Source: Alphaproteobacteria bacterium
Lineage (GTDB): Bacteria > Pseudomonadota > Alphaproteobacteria > Rickettsiales > 21-14-0-20-44-7
DNA: 20,259 bases
Direction: 5' to 3'
NCBI GenBank assembly: GCA_013288575.1
Contig: JABDBO010000011.1
Location: 1-20,259 of the forward strand
Each line of letters begins with the position of its first letter. Positions within the stretch are counted from its first letter, which is position 1. Of this stretch, positions 6,287-13,053 are shown in pieces. The notes beneath the pieces are model-generated. The model did no database searches and was not told the DNA's origin. It saw nothing but the letters and a program-made list of their open reading frames with translations. Made by a program: the position numbers and the translations under genes.

Positions 6287-7561
6287 ATGAAACTGGCTGA
6301 TCCATCGTTAGATAAAGCGCACAACCAAGAAGGAAATATCCCTTCTGACGAAGTGCTCGAATCAATGGCAAAGACTTTGTATTATGGCAATGATAGGACC
6401 CTTACACCATTAGCTTATAGACAAGTTTATACTCAATGGTGGCGTACTTCGCCACCTTTCAATGTTTCAGCTGCGCCGCTATATAAGAGACGTACACATG
6501 TTCACGGAAGTGTTTATGAGGAGGCATTTTATAAAAGGACTAACATACCTTTCAATAAGCCAGGATATAGGCTTGATAAAGATGGGCGAATACTTGATGG
6601 ATTTGTTTATCTAACACATGATGGGCTAGCTGTTGCAGATAATAAAGAACTAAAAGCTTCAGAAATTGAAGATTTTTTAGAGCAGCAGCATGCAATTATC
6701 AGGCAACAGTTGGAAGAAAATATGCATATGCTGGTTGGAGGATTAAGGTTAATTTCCCCAGAATTAGCTGATACGGCCATAAGAATTCGAACTTATAGTG
6801 ACCATGCACAATTAGGATGGCAGAGTCATTTTGATGTTTTTTCTGGTCATTTTGCCTCCACGCCGAGATTAATGGAAACTGAAGGACTTCAAATAGGCTT
6901 GCATGCTAACCATATTAATCTACAGAAATTGGAAGAACTTGCAAATAGCGGATTCACTACCAGAGAACGTGATCGCTTTAGTCGCTTTGCCCTTATAGAC
7001 GGAATTACGCTTTTGAAAGCCAGATATAGCGAACACACTAAAGAAAAAAAAGAAACACATTTATGTGACCACGTTACATATATGGCCGATATAACCTTAC
7101 CCGGACAGATTTACGCGAATATTAGTTTTACCGGAGAAGCGGCAGCTGAAGAATTCATCAAAGAAGCAAATACAATATACAGAGAATTGCGAGCTACCCA
7201 TTTGGCTTCGAATATTGTGACACCAGATGAATTAATTCGTATGCGTTCATTGGGTAAGGAAATGACCTTGCAGCAAAAATGGCTTACACATGGACGAAGG
7301 GAATTACTCACAGAACCTGGACTTTTATTGCAAAATGCCGCTTCGCCTTTTTGTATAAATGGTAACTCGATAATTTATAATATAGCCGATTCCCGTGTAG
7401 AATTAATTTTAGACGCTATGTTGGTAAGACAGGTAACTCAAAGCGCTCTGGAAAAATTACCTGACAATTATTTGAACAGTGTAGATTTAGCTAGAGCTGT
7501 ATTGCCAGACAATTTGAAGCAGCACTTACGCAGCCATTCAACCGGAATGCGGCGGCGTTAG
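6287..7561 (+). CDS. Unrecognised 424-residue soluble protein
   Basis: I do not recognise this protein. It is soluble, without signal peptide or membrane segment. The middle contains helix-rich segments such as EIEDFLEQQHAIIRQQLEEN (about 125-144). A central part rich in His and aromatic residues (SDHAQLGWQSHFDVFSGHF) follows, and the C-terminus is basic (HLRSHSTGMRRR). The N-terminal third has several Trp, Tyr and Arg residues (VYTQWWRTSPPFNV). Arginine is often encoded by AGA/AGG, whereas gatB mostly uses CGN, and the gene looks more AT-rich than its neighbours, which suggests a different origin or weak expression. The start ATG lacks a Shine-Dalgarno. It lies 55 bases after tRNA-Ala and 142 bases before another unrecognised gene. 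That it encodes a protein is likely from the long single frame. Confidence 0.82.
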   Translation: MKLADPSLDKAHNQEGNIPSDEVLESMAKTLYYGNDRTLTPLAYRQVYTQWWRTSPPFNVSAAPLYKRRTHVHGSVYEEAFYKRTNIPFNKPGYRLDKDGRILDGFVYLTHDGLAVADNKELKASEIEDFLEQQHAIIRQQLEENMHMLVGGLRLISPELADTAIRIRTYSDHAQLGWQSHFDVFSGHFASTPRLMETEGLQIGLHANHINLQKLEELANSGFTTRERDRFSRFALIDGITLLKARYSEHTKEKKETHLCDHVTYMADITLPGQIYANISFTGEAAAEEFIKEANTIYRELRATHLASNIVTPDELIRMRSLGKEMTLQQKWLTHGRRELLTEPGLLLQNAASPFCINGNSIIYNIADSRVELILDAMLVRQVTQSALEKLPDNYLNSVDLARAVLPDNLKQHLRSHSTGMRRR

Positions 7562-7703
7562 TGCTTAGAATAATATTTACCAAAACCGCATATAACACAG
7601 TAAATTACCTCTCATCGCCACAAACCAAAACTGAGTTGTAACCAAAACTTAATTACTCCCGAAGAGCTTATATGGTAAAATAAGCTTATTAAATAGGTAA
7701 TTT

Positions 7704-8441
7704 ATGGGACAAGATTTCGGCGAAGAAACTCCAAAACCAAACCCTGAACATATTGCTGGCGAAAGAATTAGAAGAGACGCTAATTTTCGTAATTATATCG
7801 AGTGGCTAAAACCCAACCTTGGGCCATATATAGATAAATATAATGCGCTTGAAAGCCAGTATCAGACTAATAAAAATGCATTACTCAGAATTTATGGCAA
7901 AGATTCAACGAATGAAATAGCAATCACTACTCGTGGTGATGAACACATGCGAGATATATCGGGAGATCATGGGATAAAAGGCCTTCAAGATTTATATAAG
8001 CTTGATGACAAAACATTTGATGCCAAGAGCAAACTCGGCAACGTGGCGTTTAAAGGCGAGAAAAAATTTGGCCTGGATTTAACTCCGGATGAAGTTGAAA
8101 TGGCGATTAGCTATGTAAAATCACACAGACATTCTAGCATTGAAGATAAAACAATAGAGTCGCCAAAAATTATTGTGCCACCACAAGTATTGCACAATTT
8201 ATCACAACATTCTTCGCCAGTTAAACAGATAGTATCTACTTCGCACACGCATGGAGATAATCCGTTTTCCAAAGCATTACAATCTTTAGAACATGGAGTT
8301 GAATATTTTGAAGAGCACGGCTTGCATATTCATAAACATTCAAATCCGGCAAAAGAAAAAGACCCAAAAGACTTTAGCCACTCACCGACGGATCTCTTCC
8401 AGAAAAAAGAGCTACCCCATGACAAAGGCCTAGTTAAATAA
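7704..8441 (+). CDS. Unrecognised hydrophilic protein with a histidine-rich C-terminal half
   Basis: I do not recognise this protein. The 245 residues are strongly hydrophilic, with no membrane segment and no cysteine. The N-terminal half is mixed and probably helical (ERIRRDANFRNYIEWLKPNL, 20-39). The C-terminal half is rich in histidine: SHRHSS, TSHTHGDN, HGVEYFEEHG and LHIHKHS. The last 35 residues are lysine-, proline- and aspartate-rich and probably disordered. Histidine clusters may bind zinc, nickel or copper, but that is only inference. A weak AGGT lies about 6 bases before the ATG. AGA is the common arginine codon (for example in ERIRRD). The 142 bases before it carry an AT-rich stretch with no promoter I can assign firmly. 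The gene lies in the same orientation as the unknown genes on both sides. Confidence 0.78.
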   Translation: MGQDFGEETPKPNPEHIAGERIRRDANFRNYIEWLKPNLGPYIDKYNALESQYQTNKNALLRIYGKDSTNEIAITTRGDEHMRDISGDHGIKGLQDLYKLDDKTFDAKSKLGNVAFKGEKKFGLDLTPDEVEMAISYVKSHRHSSIEDKTIESPKIIVPPQVLHNLSQHSSPVKQIVSTSHTHGDNPFSKALQSLEHGVEYFEEHGLHIHKHSNPAKEKDPKDFSHSPTDLFQKKELPHDKGLVK

Positions 8442-8460
8442 ATACCTAATGGTTTATTTA
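8435..8460 (+). terminator. Weak AT-only hairpin after the histidine-rich gene
   Basis: TAAATAAA (8435-8442, overlapping the stop codon) pairs with TTTATTTA (8453-8460) across a 10-base loop, and GTTTTT follows a few bases later. With no GC pairs it would be an inefficient terminator. Confidence 0.22.
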
Positions 8461-8484
8461 TGCTGTTTTTGCTAGCATTAAATA

Positions 8485-8781
8485 ATGCGCAAAAACGTAA
8501 AACATAATACCGGCCCGGCGGCAACAACCATCCTTATTATTCTTATGATAATAATGGGTTATGCGGCGATGTGGCTGCTTGGATATTATGCATCTTCAGA
8601 TAATATTGCTGCCGTTATCGCCATCCAGATTCTGCTAATTGTGTTAGCACTTGGTATTGCCTATGGAATTTTAAAAGGCGTATTTCATAATACGCGACTT
8701 TCAAACCGCAATGAGCGGGAGTTACATTTGCGCGATCTGCCCAAAGATGCGCCCCAGCCGGATGCTAAATTTAATCACTAG
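8485..8781 (+). CDS. Small inner-membrane protein with two helices, unknown
   Basis: These 98 residues consist of a basic N-terminus (MRKNVKHNTG), two hydrophobic helices (about 13-34 and 41-62) joined by a short loop (YYASSDN), and a charged cytoplasmic tail of about 35 residues (NTRLSNRNERELHLRDLPKD). By the positive-inside rule both ends face the cytoplasm. I do not recognise a family. No Shine-Dalgarno is visible before the ATG. The last 11 bases overlap the end of hemW on the opposite strand. It comes 43 bases after the histidine-rich gene. Confidence 0.72.
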   Translation: MRKNVKHNTGPAATTILIILMIIMGYAAMWLLGYYASSDNIAAVIAIQILLIVLALGIAYGILKGVFHNTRLSNRNERELHLRDLPKDAPQPDAKFNH

Positions 8782-9871
8782 ATAATAGTTTTTCAATTAC
8801 CGAATTCAGCATCAGCATGCCTTTGCGCGTCGGTTTTATGTGTGTGGTGGTTTGGGTGATGTAGCCCTGCTCTTCCAACATTTTTAAGCCATTTAATGGA
8901 ATATCTGGCTTTGTAATGCCATTTACCAAACGCATACCCATCATGACTTTTTCTTCGAGCTTTTCGCGCTCGGAAAGTGGCATCCATTCTTCAAGGCCGT
9001 GGTTGTTTTGGGCGACTTTTTCTAGCCATTTTTCTGGGGATTTTATCATCGCGCTAGCATGACTATTGACGCGACCATGTGCGCCGGGGCCGATGCCGAT
9101 ATATTCATCATAATTCCAATAACTCAAATTGTGACGGCTTTCACCGCCGGGTTTGGCGTGGTTGGAAACTTCATAGGCTGGTAAGTTATGCGCTTCGCAG
9201 ATTTGTTGGGTGAGCTCAAAGAATTCTGCGGCCATGTCATTTTCAGGCATTTTGAAAGCGCCTTTTTGGTATTGGGCGTGGAAGTTGGTGTTTTGCTCGA
9301 TGGTGAGTTGGTAGAGGGAGACGTGGTCGCCGGTTAATTTTAGCGCAGATTCAAGATCTTGTTGCCATTTCTTCAAGCTTTGCTTTGGCAAAGCGTAGAT
9401 TAAATCAAACGAATAACGCGGGAAGATTTTGGCAGCGTATTCGATGGCAGTTTTGGCTTCGTTGCTGGAGTGTTCACGGCCAAGGAATTTCAGCTCAGCT
9501 TCATCGAAACTTTGCACGCCGATGGAGACGCGGTTAACGCCAGCGGCGCGGAAATTTTTGAATTTTTCGTATTCTACAGATGTAGGGTTAGCTTCTAGTG
9601 TTATCTCAACATCACTCGATAACTTCCAGTTTTTGTTTATGAATTCAATTATGGCAGCAGTTGTTGCTGGTGGCATTAATGATGGCGTTCCGCCGCCGAA
9701 AAATATGCTGGTAACTTCGCGTTCGCCGGTTAATTGGCGAAAATGGGCAAGTTCTTTTAGATATGCTTTTTGCCATGCATCAGCATCAACGCCTTCGCGG
9801 ACATGGGAGTTGAAATCACAATAGGGGCATTTGGATTTACAGAAGGGGTAATGGATGTAGATGGCGAGCAT
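8771..9871 (-). CDS. hemW: Radical SAM haem chaperone HemW
   Basis: HemW binds haem and a 4Fe-4S cluster and delivers haem to respiratory proteins; it was long annotated as an oxygen-independent coproporphyrinogen oxidase. The 366 residues have the usual length. The radical SAM motif CxxxCxxC is at C11, C15 and C18 (FCKSKCPYCDFNS). FFGGGTPS (57-64), GVNRVSIGVQSF (111-122) and GREH (131-134) are further family blocks, and the C-terminal HemN-type domain is present. The short N-terminus before the cluster and the absence of the longer HemN N-terminal region favour HemW over HemN. No Shine-Dalgarno is evident before ATG 9871. It is downstream of sdhCD, separated by 119 bases with two hairpins, and could be reached by read-through. 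Confidence 0.95.
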   Translation of the reverse strand: MLAIYIHYPFCKSKCPYCDFNSHVREGVDADAWQKAYLKELAHFRQLTGEREVTSIFFGGGTPSLMPPATTAAIIEFINKNWKLSSDVEITLEANPTSVEYEKFKNFRAAGVNRVSIGVQSFDEAELKFLGREHSSNEAKTAIEYAAKIFPRYSFDLIYALPKQSLKKWQQDLESALKLTGDHVSLYQLTIEQNTNFHAQYQKGAFKMPENDMAAEFFELTQQICEAHNLPAYEVSNHAKPGGESRHNLSYWNYDEYIGIGPGAHGRVNSHASAMIKSPEKWLEKVAQNNHGLEEWMPLSEREKLEEKVMMGMRLVNGITKPDIPLNGLKMLEEQGYITQTTTHIKPTRKGMLMLNSVIEKLLSSD

Positions 9872-9921
9872 GTCAGAGAAAATAATATAATTATTGCAAA
9901 GGGTTTAGCACGGTTCGATGA

Positions 9922-9940
9922 GTGTTTGCAAAGCAAACAC
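9922..9940 (-). terminator. Hairpin in the sdhD-hemW spacer, hemW side
   Basis: GTGTTTGC-AAA-GCAAACAC is a perfect 8-bp stem with a 3-base loop. No T-run follows on the minus strand. With the neighbouring hairpin it forms a tandem stem-loop between the respiratory operon and hemW. It may limit read-through or protect the sdhCD mRNA end. Confidence 0.45.
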
Positions 9941-9942
9941 GG

Positions 9943-9975
9943 CGCGCACCCCTTTGGGGGGTGCAGGGTGTGCGC
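9943..9975 (-). terminator. GC-rich hairpin in the sdhD-hemW spacer, sdhD side
   Basis: GCACCCC (9946-9952) pairs with GGGGTGC (9958-9964). An alternative longer pairing joins GCGCGCACCC on the left to GGGTGTGCGC on the right, with one mismatch. The two pairings exclude each other, as in a switch, although simple redundancy is more likely. It starts 16 bases past the sdhD stop. Confidence 0.45.
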
Positions 9976-9990
9976 ATATTATTTGTTTAA

Positions 9991-10386
9991 TTATGCCGAA
10001 AAATGCATTTTGGCAATTGCAGCGAGAGTTGCGACAGCGAATATGAATAGGCCGAGTTTTATGACAACCAGAGTGGTGAATTTTTTTACTTTGCTGTGCA
10101 CATAATCTTCAACAACTACCTGCAATCCAAGGGCTGTGTGATAGAAGGAAAATATTACAAAAAGCGCCATGAGAATGGCATGGATTGGGGATTTGAAATA
10201 TTCCACTACTTGAAAATGATCAGCACGGACTAGCGAAATTACAACTGATACGAACCAGATAACTAGCGGCACTAATGCGATTGAAGTGAGGCGTTCCATC
10301 CACCAATGTTCAGCACCATGATGTGAGGAGCCAAGCGCTTTGGCGCGTTTTAGAGGAGCTTCTACTGAAGGAGTTAATTTACCCAT
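9991..10386 (-). CDS. sdhD: Succinate dehydrogenase membrane anchor subunit D
   Basis: SdhD is one of two small membrane subunits of complex II that hold haem b and the ubiquinone site. The 131 residues contain HHGAEHWWMERLTSIALVPL (22-41), typical of the alphaproteobacterial form, and three helices (about 34-53, 67-92 and 105-127). The haem/quinone block YHTALGLQVVVEDYVH includes H83, D94 and Y95. The ATG overlaps the sdhC stop by one base (TAATG), so translation is coupled. sdhA and sdhB, which normally follow, are not present; hairpins and hemW come next. The catalytic subunits must be encoded elsewhere. Confidence 0.95.
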   Translation of the reverse strand: MGKLTPSVEAPLKRAKALGSSHHGAEHWWMERLTSIALVPLVIWFVSVVISLVRADHFQVVEYFKSPIHAILMALFVIFSFYHTALGLQVVVEDYVHSKVKKFTTLVVIKLGLFIFAVATLAAIAKMHFSA

Positions 10387-10820
10387 TATTTACCCACCTT
10401 CATGGCAATTGCCCATGTGAGCGATGTAAAAATTACAGTTAAAATAAGCACAGCAACACCTGAGCGAGTCACGTTTTTTAGCTCAAAACCTTTGCCCATA
10501 TCCCAGAATAAGTGGCGGATGCCGTTGAATAAGTGGTAGTAAAGCGCCACACTCCAACCGGCCATTATCAAAATACCAATTGGAGACGCCGAAAAATCAG
10601 CGAATGCGTCATATGATTGTGGGTAATAAGCAGCAATTACTAGCCAAACTGCCAGATATAACAAACCTATTGAAAGTACAACGCCAGTAAGGCGGTGGAA
10701 AATTGAGAGCGTTGAGGTGATTAGCCAGCTATAAACCTGCAAATGCGGCGAAAGCGGCCGCGGGCGCGACGTGGCGGGCTTTTCGGTATTAGTTTCGGCA
10801 TTTGTTGCGGTTGAATTCAT
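10386..10820 (-). CDS. sdhC: Succinate dehydrogenase cytochrome b556 subunit C
   Basis: SdhC pairs with SdhD in the membrane to carry haem b of complex II. RPLSPHLQVY (21-30) and SIFHRLTG (39-46) are family signatures; HLFNGIRHLFWDMG (96-109) contains the candidate haem histidines H96 and H103. Three hydrophobic helices follow the usual plan. From ATG 10820 the protein has 144 residues with a somewhat long, Thr/Asn/Ala-rich N-terminus. ATGs at 10829 and 10838 and a TTG at 10892 are also in frame. I prefer 10820 because a consensus TTGACA lies 36 nt upstream, with a -10 ending 7 bases before it, and a longer start would overlap that promoter. sdhD follows with a one-base overlap. Confidence 0.95.
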   Translation of the reverse strand: MNSTATNAETNTEKPATSRPRPLSPHLQVYSWLITSTLSIFHRLTGVVLSIGLLYLAVWLVIAAYYPQSYDAFADFSASPIGILIMAGWSVALYYHLFNGIRHLFWDMGKGFELKNVTRSGVAVLILTVIFTSLTWAIAMKVGK

Positions 10821-10822
10821 AG

Positions 10823-10850
10823 TTGACATTTTTGGCATAACCAGTGTAAG
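10823..10850 (+). promoter_or_regulatory. Promoter of secG
   Basis: A perfect TTGACA (10823-10828), 16 bases, then TGTAAG (10845-10850). The leader would be about 38 nt. It overlaps the sdhC promoter head to head: the two TTGACA boxes face each other 22 bases apart, so both cannot be occupied at once. Confidence 0.42.
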
Positions 10851-10856
10851 TGTCAA
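10828..10856 (-). promoter_or_regulatory. Likely leaderless promoter of sdhCD
   Basis: On the minus strand a perfect TTGACA (10856-10851), 17 bases, then AAAAAT (10833-10828, four of six), followed by 7 bases and the ATG at 10820. The start point would fall at or next to the A of the ATG. Confidence 0.45.
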
Positions 10857-10895
10857 GCCCTTAGCAACCCAAGTTAACCAAAGGTCAGGCAAAAA

Positions 10896-11339
10896 ATGGA
10901 AACTGTAATATTAGCTATACATTTAATCATCGTTATTTCGATGATTGGCGTGATTTTGATTCAGCGCACCTCAAGCGATGGTTTAAGCGGTCTTTCTGGT
11001 GGCGGCGGTGGCAATGCATTATTTTCAGTGCGTGGTAAAGCGAATATTTTGACTAAGCTCACAACATTTCTGGCGATTGGATTTTTGATAACTAGCCTGA
11101 CACTTGCTTATTTGGCAGCTCACAAACCTAAAGATTCAGTTGTTGATAAAATTGCCGCAGAAAAAACAGCTCCGGCACCGCTTAAACTTTCTCCGGCTGA
11201 TAAAGCTGAATTGGAAGGAAAAACTAAACAGGTGACACCTGTAACTGCTCCATCAGTTGGTATGAATAAAAATGCGCCTGATTATGCAAAACCTATAAAA
11301 CCGGCTGATAGCGCGCCGGAAGTTCCATTGGCTAAGTAA
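10896..11339 (+). CDS. secG: Preprotein translocase subunit SecG
   Basis: SecG is the small auxiliary subunit of the SecYEG protein-export channel in the inner membrane. The 147 residues start with a membrane helix (about 3-22), then the conserved cytoplasmic loop LIQRTSSDGLSGLSGGGGGN (21-40), ALFSVRGKANILTKLT, and a second helix (about 53-74). The remaining half is a Lys/Pro/Ala-rich tail, probably disordered, longer than in E. coli SecG but common in alphaproteobacteria. The TAA at 11337-11339 directly abuts the stop of convergent nagZ with no base between. It is divergent from sdhC. Confidence 0.95.
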   Translation: METVILAIHLIIVISMIGVILIQRTSSDGLSGLSGGGGGNALFSVRGKANILTKLTTFLAIGFLITSLTLAYLAAHKPKDSVVDKIAAEKTAPAPLKLSPADKAELEGKTKQVTPVTAPSVGMNKNAPDYAKPIKPADSAPEVPLAK

Positions 11340-12209
11340 TTATAAAGCGGAAGCGATCTCTAACATTTCTTTCATTTCTCCATTGCAATGGAGAATTAGA
11401 TCACAACCCGCGGCGAGAGAGCGTTTGGTGCGCTCTTTGAAAGTGCCGGTGAGGGCTTTCATGGAAAGATCATCGGTCATCAACTGGCCTTTGAAGCCAA
11501 TTTCGTTACGGATTATATCGATAACTTTTTTAGATTGAGTGGCGCAGTTTTCAGGGTCAATCGCTTTGTAAATTATATGCGCGGTCATCGCATATGGCGC
11601 TTCGTTCAAAGCCTTAAATGGAGCAAAATCGGTTTTGCGTAGCTCTTCGAGCGAGGCATCAACTACTGGCAATTCCAAGTGGCTATCAGATTTAGCACGG
11701 CCGTGGCCAGGAATATGTTTGATGATTGGCTCAACGCCACCATCCTGCAAACCTTTCATAAAGGCGCGGCCGAGTTTGATAACTTTTTCCGGGTTATCGC
11801 TAAAGGCGCGGTCACCAACAATATCATGCGCATCTTTCTGGCGAACGTCGATCATTGGGGCGCAATCAACGTCAATGCCTAATGCACTTAGTTCCATGGC
11901 GATATCTTTGCCGGAATTATAGGCGGCTTGTTCCGGCTCTTCGGCGCTTTCAAATGCGCCACAGGCTGGCGGATGTGGCCAATGCGGTGGTTTTAAGCGG
12001 CACACCCTGCCCCCTTCTTGATCTATTAATATTGGTGCGTGGTGTTTGACAGTTGAGCGAAGTTCATTCACCAGTGCTTTTACCTGTTCCGGTGTTTCGA
12101 TATTGCGAGCGAAAAGAATGAAGCCATAGGGTTGGTGCTTAGTAAAAAATTCGCGCTCTTCTTTAGAGAGAGTTTTACCGGCGCAGCCGAAGATTACTGG
12201 TTTACTCAT
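11340..12209 (-). CDS. nagZ: Beta-N-acetylhexosaminidase NagZ (GH3)
   Basis: NagZ removes N-acetylglucosamine from anhydromuropeptides during cytoplasmic murein recycling. GH3 markers are IDQEGGRVCRL (62-72), KHIPGHG (164-170) with the catalytic-loop histidine and aspartate in SDSHLELP (174-181), and MTDDLSM (244-250) with the nucleophile aspartate. The 289 residues end at EMLEIASAL, about 30-50 residues earlier than many NagZ proteins; the catalytic core is complete, so it is probably active. I start at ATG 12209 (MSKPVIFGCAG), which overlaps the last 8 bases of the SPOR gene. An in-frame ATG at 12272 would add 21 residues that do not match the family. The order argS, SPOR, nagZ is usual in alphaproteobacteria and links it to cell wall turnover. 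Confidence 0.94.
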   Translation of the reverse strand: MSKPVIFGCAGKTLSKEEREFFTKHQPYGFILFARNIETPEQVKALVNELRSTVKHHAPILIDQEGGRVCRLKPPHWPHPPACGAFESAEEPEQAAYNSGKDIAMELSALGIDVDCAPMIDVRQKDAHDIVGDRAFSDNPEKVIKLGRAFMKGLQDGGVEPIIKHIPGHGRAKSDSHLELPVVDASLEELRKTDFAPFKALNEAPYAMTAHIIYKAIDPENCATQSKKVIDIIRNEIGFKGQLMTDDLSMKALTGTFKERTKRSLAAGCDLILHCNGEMKEMLEIASAL

Positions 12210-13053
12210 TGCCCTGGCTATCGTCTGGAGTGTTTTTGATAACGGTATAGAAGCAGCTTTGCTTGCGCTCATTCAATTTGCGGCAAAGGCCCTTGGCAGT
12301 TTCCTCATCTTCAACCGAACCTGCTTGTAAGCGATAGAAAACGCCTTGGTCTTTCAAATCAGTTTTTGTGACTTTGATAGTCATATCTTTTAAGATATCT
12401 GTATTCTTCTCACGCGTATCTTGCCAGGCTTTGGTGGCTTCTTCTTCTGATTTGAATGAGCCTAATTGCAGCCAGATTTCAGTATCAGTTTTGCGAGCGA
12501 GAACTTTTTCAACATCAATGCGTTTAGCTTTATGCGGCTGAGCAACAACTTCAGTAGCATCAGTTGAAGGAACAATTTCAGCACCATGAGTTGTGAATTT
12601 TATAGTTTTTGTATCAGGCACAACTGCGGCCTCTTTCGGGGCCGGGCCTGTGGTTTTGCCAGCTCCATCAAGATTTTTGCTCTCGATCAATTTTTCAAGT
12701 CGGTCATCTTTGGCTATTTCATTGACGTTATTATCAATCGGACCTTCGATCGGCATTTTAATTTTGCCGTAAATTTCCTTATCACTATTTGGAATTTCCA
12801 TTCCGCCCGGATTTTCCGGCAGGGTTTTATATGGTTCTGGGTTAGCTTCAATTACCGGGACATCATTAGTGCCGTAAGTGCCGCGGCCAAGATCAAACAA
12901 GCCTTTTGCACTTAAGAAAATTACTACACAAATGACGAGTATTACAACTATGCGCGCAACCCAGCCAGCGCGGCTGTGGGAAACCGGATCAACATGGATG
13001 ATTTCGGTTTCATCTTCCGGCTCGTGGAATGGAAAATTTTTCTGGTGGACCAT
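12202..13053 (-). CDS. SPOR-domain membrane protein
   Basis: This 283-residue protein has a cytoplasmic N-terminus of about 30 residues, one membrane helix (about 31-53), a Pro/Lys-rich periplasmic linker and a C-terminal SPOR domain (about 191-275). The linker begins with PENPGGMEIPNSDKEIYGKI (79-98), a block typical of alphaproteobacterial SPOR proteins of this locus. The domain carries the two characteristic halves (IWLQLGSFKSEEEATKAW and VFYRLQAGSVEDEETAKGLC). SPOR domains bind glycan strands stripped of peptide at the division site, so a role in septal murein is likely. The ATG overlaps the argS stop by one base (TAATG), and the 3' end overlaps nagZ by 8 bases, so all three are translated together. 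Confidence 0.9.
   Translation of the reverse strand: MVHQKNFPFHEPEDETEIIHVDPVSHSRAGWVARIVVILVICVVIFLSAKGLFDLGRGTYGTNDVPVIEANPEPYKTLPENPGGMEIPNSDKEIYGKIKMPIEGPIDNNVNEIAKDDRLEKLIESKNLDGAGKTTGPAPKEAAVVPDTKTIKFTTHGAEIVPSTDATEVVAQPHKAKRIDVEKVLARKTDTEIWLQLGSFKSEEEATKAWQDTREKNTDILKDMTIKVTKTDLKDQGVFYRLQAGSVEDEETAKGLCRKLNERKQSCFYTVIKNTPDDSQGNE

Noticed and set aside
9922..9975. CRISPR-like or direct repeats
   Set aside because: These are two different hairpins with no repeated unit or spacer pattern.
10821..10892. Longer SdhC starting at TTG 10892 or ATG 10838
   Set aside because: The extra residues do not match the family and would cover both the sdhC and secG promoters.
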